Source of the DNA: Cladopsammia gracilis | Lineage: Eukaryota > Cnidaria > Anthozoa > Scleractinia > Dendrophylliidae | Assembly: GCA_022457155.1 (NCBI GenBank) | Contig: JAJGOT010000342.1 | Span: 762,001 to 826,000, forward strand | Reading direction: 5' to 3' | Length of the DNA: 64,000 nucleotides | In this document: positions 61,901 to 64,000 of the stretch, in pieces | How the letters are laid out: every line of letters begins with the position of its first letter | Position numbering within the stretch: the first letter of the stretch is position 1 | Notes under the pieces: model-generated | Seen by the model: only the letters and a program-made list of their open reading frames with translations | What the model was told of the DNA's origin: nothing | Databases searched by the model: none | Position numbers and translations under genes: made by a program

Positions 61901-63930
61901 ACTTGCCACTTCTTGTTCACCATCTTCAGCATTTTCTGGGAAACTTTGTCTTCATAAATAAAGTCTAGTGAAAGGCCAGCAATGAGGGGGAAAATAATGG
62001 AATAAGAACGAAAAAGAGCGGGGAGTAGAATGAAGAAAAAGAAAAGTCAGTCTTCAAAATTTTGCTTTATGTGTATGCCCAAAACCAAAAGTCGATTTAT
62101 TTGACCCCAAATGAAAAGGAAGCTTAGTTTTCATGTTGCAAACAACATTTTGGACAGTTTGCTAGCAATTTGCCTCCACAGCAATAAAAAAAAAAGGGCA
62201 TTAATGACTTCAAATTGCCGTTTTCTGCAAATTCTCTAGGAGTCAATGGGTTAAGATCCAAGATCCAAACCATGTAATTAAAAGAAACAATAGCCAAAAT
62301 CTGGGCCCCAAAACAAGATAAATCCATAATTTGCTGCATAATTTTCTGGTAGGATCCACAAATCTGTTAAAATTTTCTTTGGGTCCAAAATCCAGTAGAC
62401 CTTTATAATTCACCTCTCTCCTATACACTGTTCTTGAAACCTTATTCTTGATGTCCTTTATCTTATCTTTAGTGATGAAAAGAAAAAAGAATCAAGAAGA
62501 GGAAGTGGAGGCAAGGAGAGAGAAAGATCAAAGGAACGGGATAGGGATTCAAAAGATAAAGAAAGAGACAGAAGTAGAGAAGGAGACAAAGAAAACGATA
62601 AAGACAAGGACAAGGACAGACGAAAACAGGTATAGTTACTTGCTCCTGGTTAATCACATGCACCCCACCCCACTTTAGGTATGTACACTACTGTATGTAA
62701 GTACAGGTCAGGCGGAGGCACAGTGGTGTAGGGGTTATAGCGCATTGGACCTCAGATCTGAAGCTTTAGGTCAGTGGTTCGCCAGTTTGGCAAAAGCAAT
62801 TTTGACTTCTGGTTAGTGTAACCTTTATTTGTTTACTTTTAACTGAAATTTGTTTTATTCTTAAAATCCTTTGGACTGTATTGAAATGTCCAGAAAGTGT
62901 ACACATGTACCTGCAGCTGTTAGTGTCGGCTGAAGAGAGAATTTACTTTTGAGCAAGTAACAACTTACAATTTGGCGAGTGCATACATGTAGTCAGTTAT
63001 TCTCCCGGATGGCAAGTGATCTCAAAATTAAGATTCCAACCCTGTTCTGCCCAATAAAATCAGCTCATGTATGGTGATGAGTTTAGGTTTTCTATTGTTT
63101 GTGTTTTTTATGTTTATTGCAAATTATAGAGTGATTCTAAGAGAAAGGAGAGTTCAAACAAGACAGAAAGTTCAGATAAAAGAAAAAGAGACGACTCAGA
63201 GAAGAAGGAAAAAGAGAGGGAAAAAAGTTCTGACAAACTTAAAGATAAGGTAAAGTACAAGGAGATGCTCTCAAATGATAAACACCATTAAAATTTACTA
63301 GGCTTTGTGAAGGAGCTGTAGGGGTGTACAATGGTTTATCGAAAATCACAACTCAACTGTAGTTTGAAATCTCTGCAATTATTAAAAAGGCACCTTGAAA
63401 AATTGGCCTCACCAAAAATAGGGATGTCTCAGAGCCTCATATTTTAATAAACTTGATTTTCATCAGCTGAAAGAGAACTTATCATTGGCTGAAATTTCCA
63501 TAGAAAACAAAAACTTAACTTGTGAATTTAAAAGTGCAGAAGACGCTGCTGTTAAAAACTGAATCTACAACCCTGAAACCACACAACATAAATTATACGA
63601 GAGAAGTATTGATCAAAGGAAAAATATTTTCATTTAATTGAAATTGTACTGTAACAGTATTATTCAATTTGCATCTGCAGTAGCAACATTGAAATATTGG
63701 CTAGCAGCTGCTTACCATAGGTTAAAAAAATTATAGGAATTTAATTCAAAGTGCCTTAGCGTTGATAATGTTTGCAGTCACTTTTCCTCTTTTCTTTTAT
63801 CTCCCTTTCCTTTCTTTCATACTTCAGCAATCACAGCATTTTGTTGTGTTGTTTAAAACAGGCACCGAGGAAAGAAGATGAGGTTGATAGTGTTGATGGA
63901 GGAGCAGGTGTAATAGACGGGGAACTTGAG
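55905..63930 (+). CDS. TRAF3IP1: TRAF3-interacting protein 1 / IFT54 homologue, 5' eight coding exons, truncated by window end
   Basis: Coding exons: 55905-56027, 56113-56181, 56331-56379, 59267-59376, 61287-61348, 62473-62629, 63130-63249, 63862-63930; all GT-AG, phases agree, 759 nt (253 codons). The start [20 protein letters not shown], then [67 protein letters not shown] and [10 protein letters not shown] closely follow the N-terminal domain of human TRAF3IP1 (residues 1 to about 135). From about residue 138 the product is a highly charged K/R/E/D/S stretch ([20 protein letters not shown]), also as in human. The last exon seen is acidic ([20 protein letters not shown]). The protein is an IFT-B subunit that binds IFT20, tubulin and TRAF3. 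The C-terminal coiled coil lies beyond the window. The ATG at 55905 is chosen because it begins the conserved MN-A-V motif. Confidence 0.95.
57180..58150. mobile_element. Inverted-repeat element with 6-bp duplication and CAATTGAT-rich sub-ends
   Basis: Ends CTCGGCATTACCAAT and ATTGGTAATGCCAGG; TCTAAA at 57174-57179 and 58151-58156. The 150 bp at each end is full of ATCGAT/CAATTGAT variants. A second MITE is nested at 57359-57557. In TRAF3IP1 intron 3. Confidence 0.75.
57359..57557. mobile_element. Nested MITE, ATAGACCTC ends, TGAA flanks
   Basis: Left ATAGACCTCTGTAGCTTGTA, right TACAAACTAAAGAGGTCTAT; TGAA at 57355-57358 and 57558-57561. About 199 bp, partly palindromic. Confidence 0.7.
59120..59165 (+). 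other. GCCGAAACGTC hammerhead-like relic in TRAF3IP1 intron 3
   Basis: TTGACAATGGCGCCAAGATG then TCGCCGAAACGTC: GGCG/CGCC could form stem II and GAAAC-GTC is kept, but the CTGATGA core is degraded. Offered only as a possible retroelement remnant. Confidence 0.25.
59859..60683. mobile_element. Mutator-like element with 9-bp target duplication
   Basis: Left AAAGGAGGATATTACCATCT and right AGATGGTAATATCCTCCTCT, arms of about 29 bp; GAACTGCAC at 59850-59858 and 60684-60692. No transposase recognised in the 825 bp. In TRAF3IP1 intron 4. Confidence 0.8.
60745..60900 (+). repeat. Minisatellite, 34-35-bp unit, four copies
   Basis: ACCCATAAGTGGCCAAAGGT recurs at about 60763, 60797, 60832 and 60867, each followed by (G/A)ACTATAGTCA. 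In TRAF3IP1 intron 4. Confidence 0.85.
61655..62254. mobile_element. Inverted-repeat element, copy 2 of the CCATTGACA family
   Basis: Left TTAGCCCATTGACAACTCAA and right AGGAGTCAATGGGTTAA, with ACCGCCCGAA inside as in 5040-6006. In TRAF3IP1 intron 5. Confidence 0.6.
62711..62800 (+). mobile_element. SINE head fragment, plus orientation
   Basis: GGAGGCACAGTGGTGTAGGG (A-box region) and CAGTGGTTCGCCAG (B-box region) resemble the SINE heads at 35.9 kb; the body is absent. In a TRAF3IP1 intron. Confidence 0.55.
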
Positions 63931-64000
63931 GTACTTGTAGATTTAGGAGCTTTAATTGTCATCATGACCACATAAAGTTGTGTTCATGATAGTGTCCTGG

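Noticed and set aside
1..64000. CRISPR arrays, bacterial operons, rRNA genes, viral integrations
   Set aside because: No spacer-separated repeats, ribosomal RNA sequence, prokaryotic gene organisation or viral gene signature was seen.

Overview
This is eukaryotic nuclear DNA, AT-rich, with many introns and many repeats. Repeat types familiar from stony-coral genomes, the animal-type genes and the intron structure suggest an anthozoan cnidarian, most likely a scleractinian coral. That taxonomic call is an inference.

Three protein-coding genes can be built with GT-AG introns and consistent reading phase. (1) A small two-exon minus-strand gene (coding 781-939 and 3121-3228) encodes a COX7A-like mitochondrial protein of 88 residues. 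(2) A minus-strand gene of 18 coding exons (55190 down to 34101, 1060 codons plus stop) is an RBM33 homologue. It has a Gly/Pro-rich exon near the N-terminus, acidic exons, an RGG-like exon, the KNIHINPHF signature, long Gly/Pro-rich exons, polyalanine, an RS/RE-rich stretch and the C-terminal RRM-like domain. (3) A plus-strand gene starting at 55905 is TRAF3IP1 (IFT54/MIP-T3). Its first eight coding exons (253 codons) are present and it runs off the right edge. Genes 2 and 3 are head to head, with 714 bp between start codons.

The rest is mostly transposon-derived or repetitive. 1-3.3 kb: the COX7A-like gene. 3.3-15.2 kb: foldback elements, TTCGAT-rich repeats, a TTAA-flanked element, a LINE relic carrying a nested palindromic MITE, and a Mutator-like MITE. 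15.5-16.6 kb: a CTAC microsatellite. 16.6-23.2 kb: a roughly 1.1-kb tandem array bracketed by two copies of another segment, with a Penelope-like element (GIY-YIG domain, hammerhead-like motif) inserted. 23.2-27.1 kb: more MITEs. 27.2-34 kb: AT-rich DNA with no recognisable gene. 34.1-55.2 kb: RBM33, whose introns hold several short-TSD, hAT-like elements and SINEs. 55.9-64 kb: TRAF3IP1, with further elements in its introns.

The three genes do not form a pathway. COX7A belongs to respiratory complex IV, RBM33 is a nuclear RNA-binding protein and TRAF3IP1 is an IFT-B ciliary transport subunit. The shared promoter region of RBM33 and TRAF3IP1 is the only arrangement that suggests possible co-regulation.
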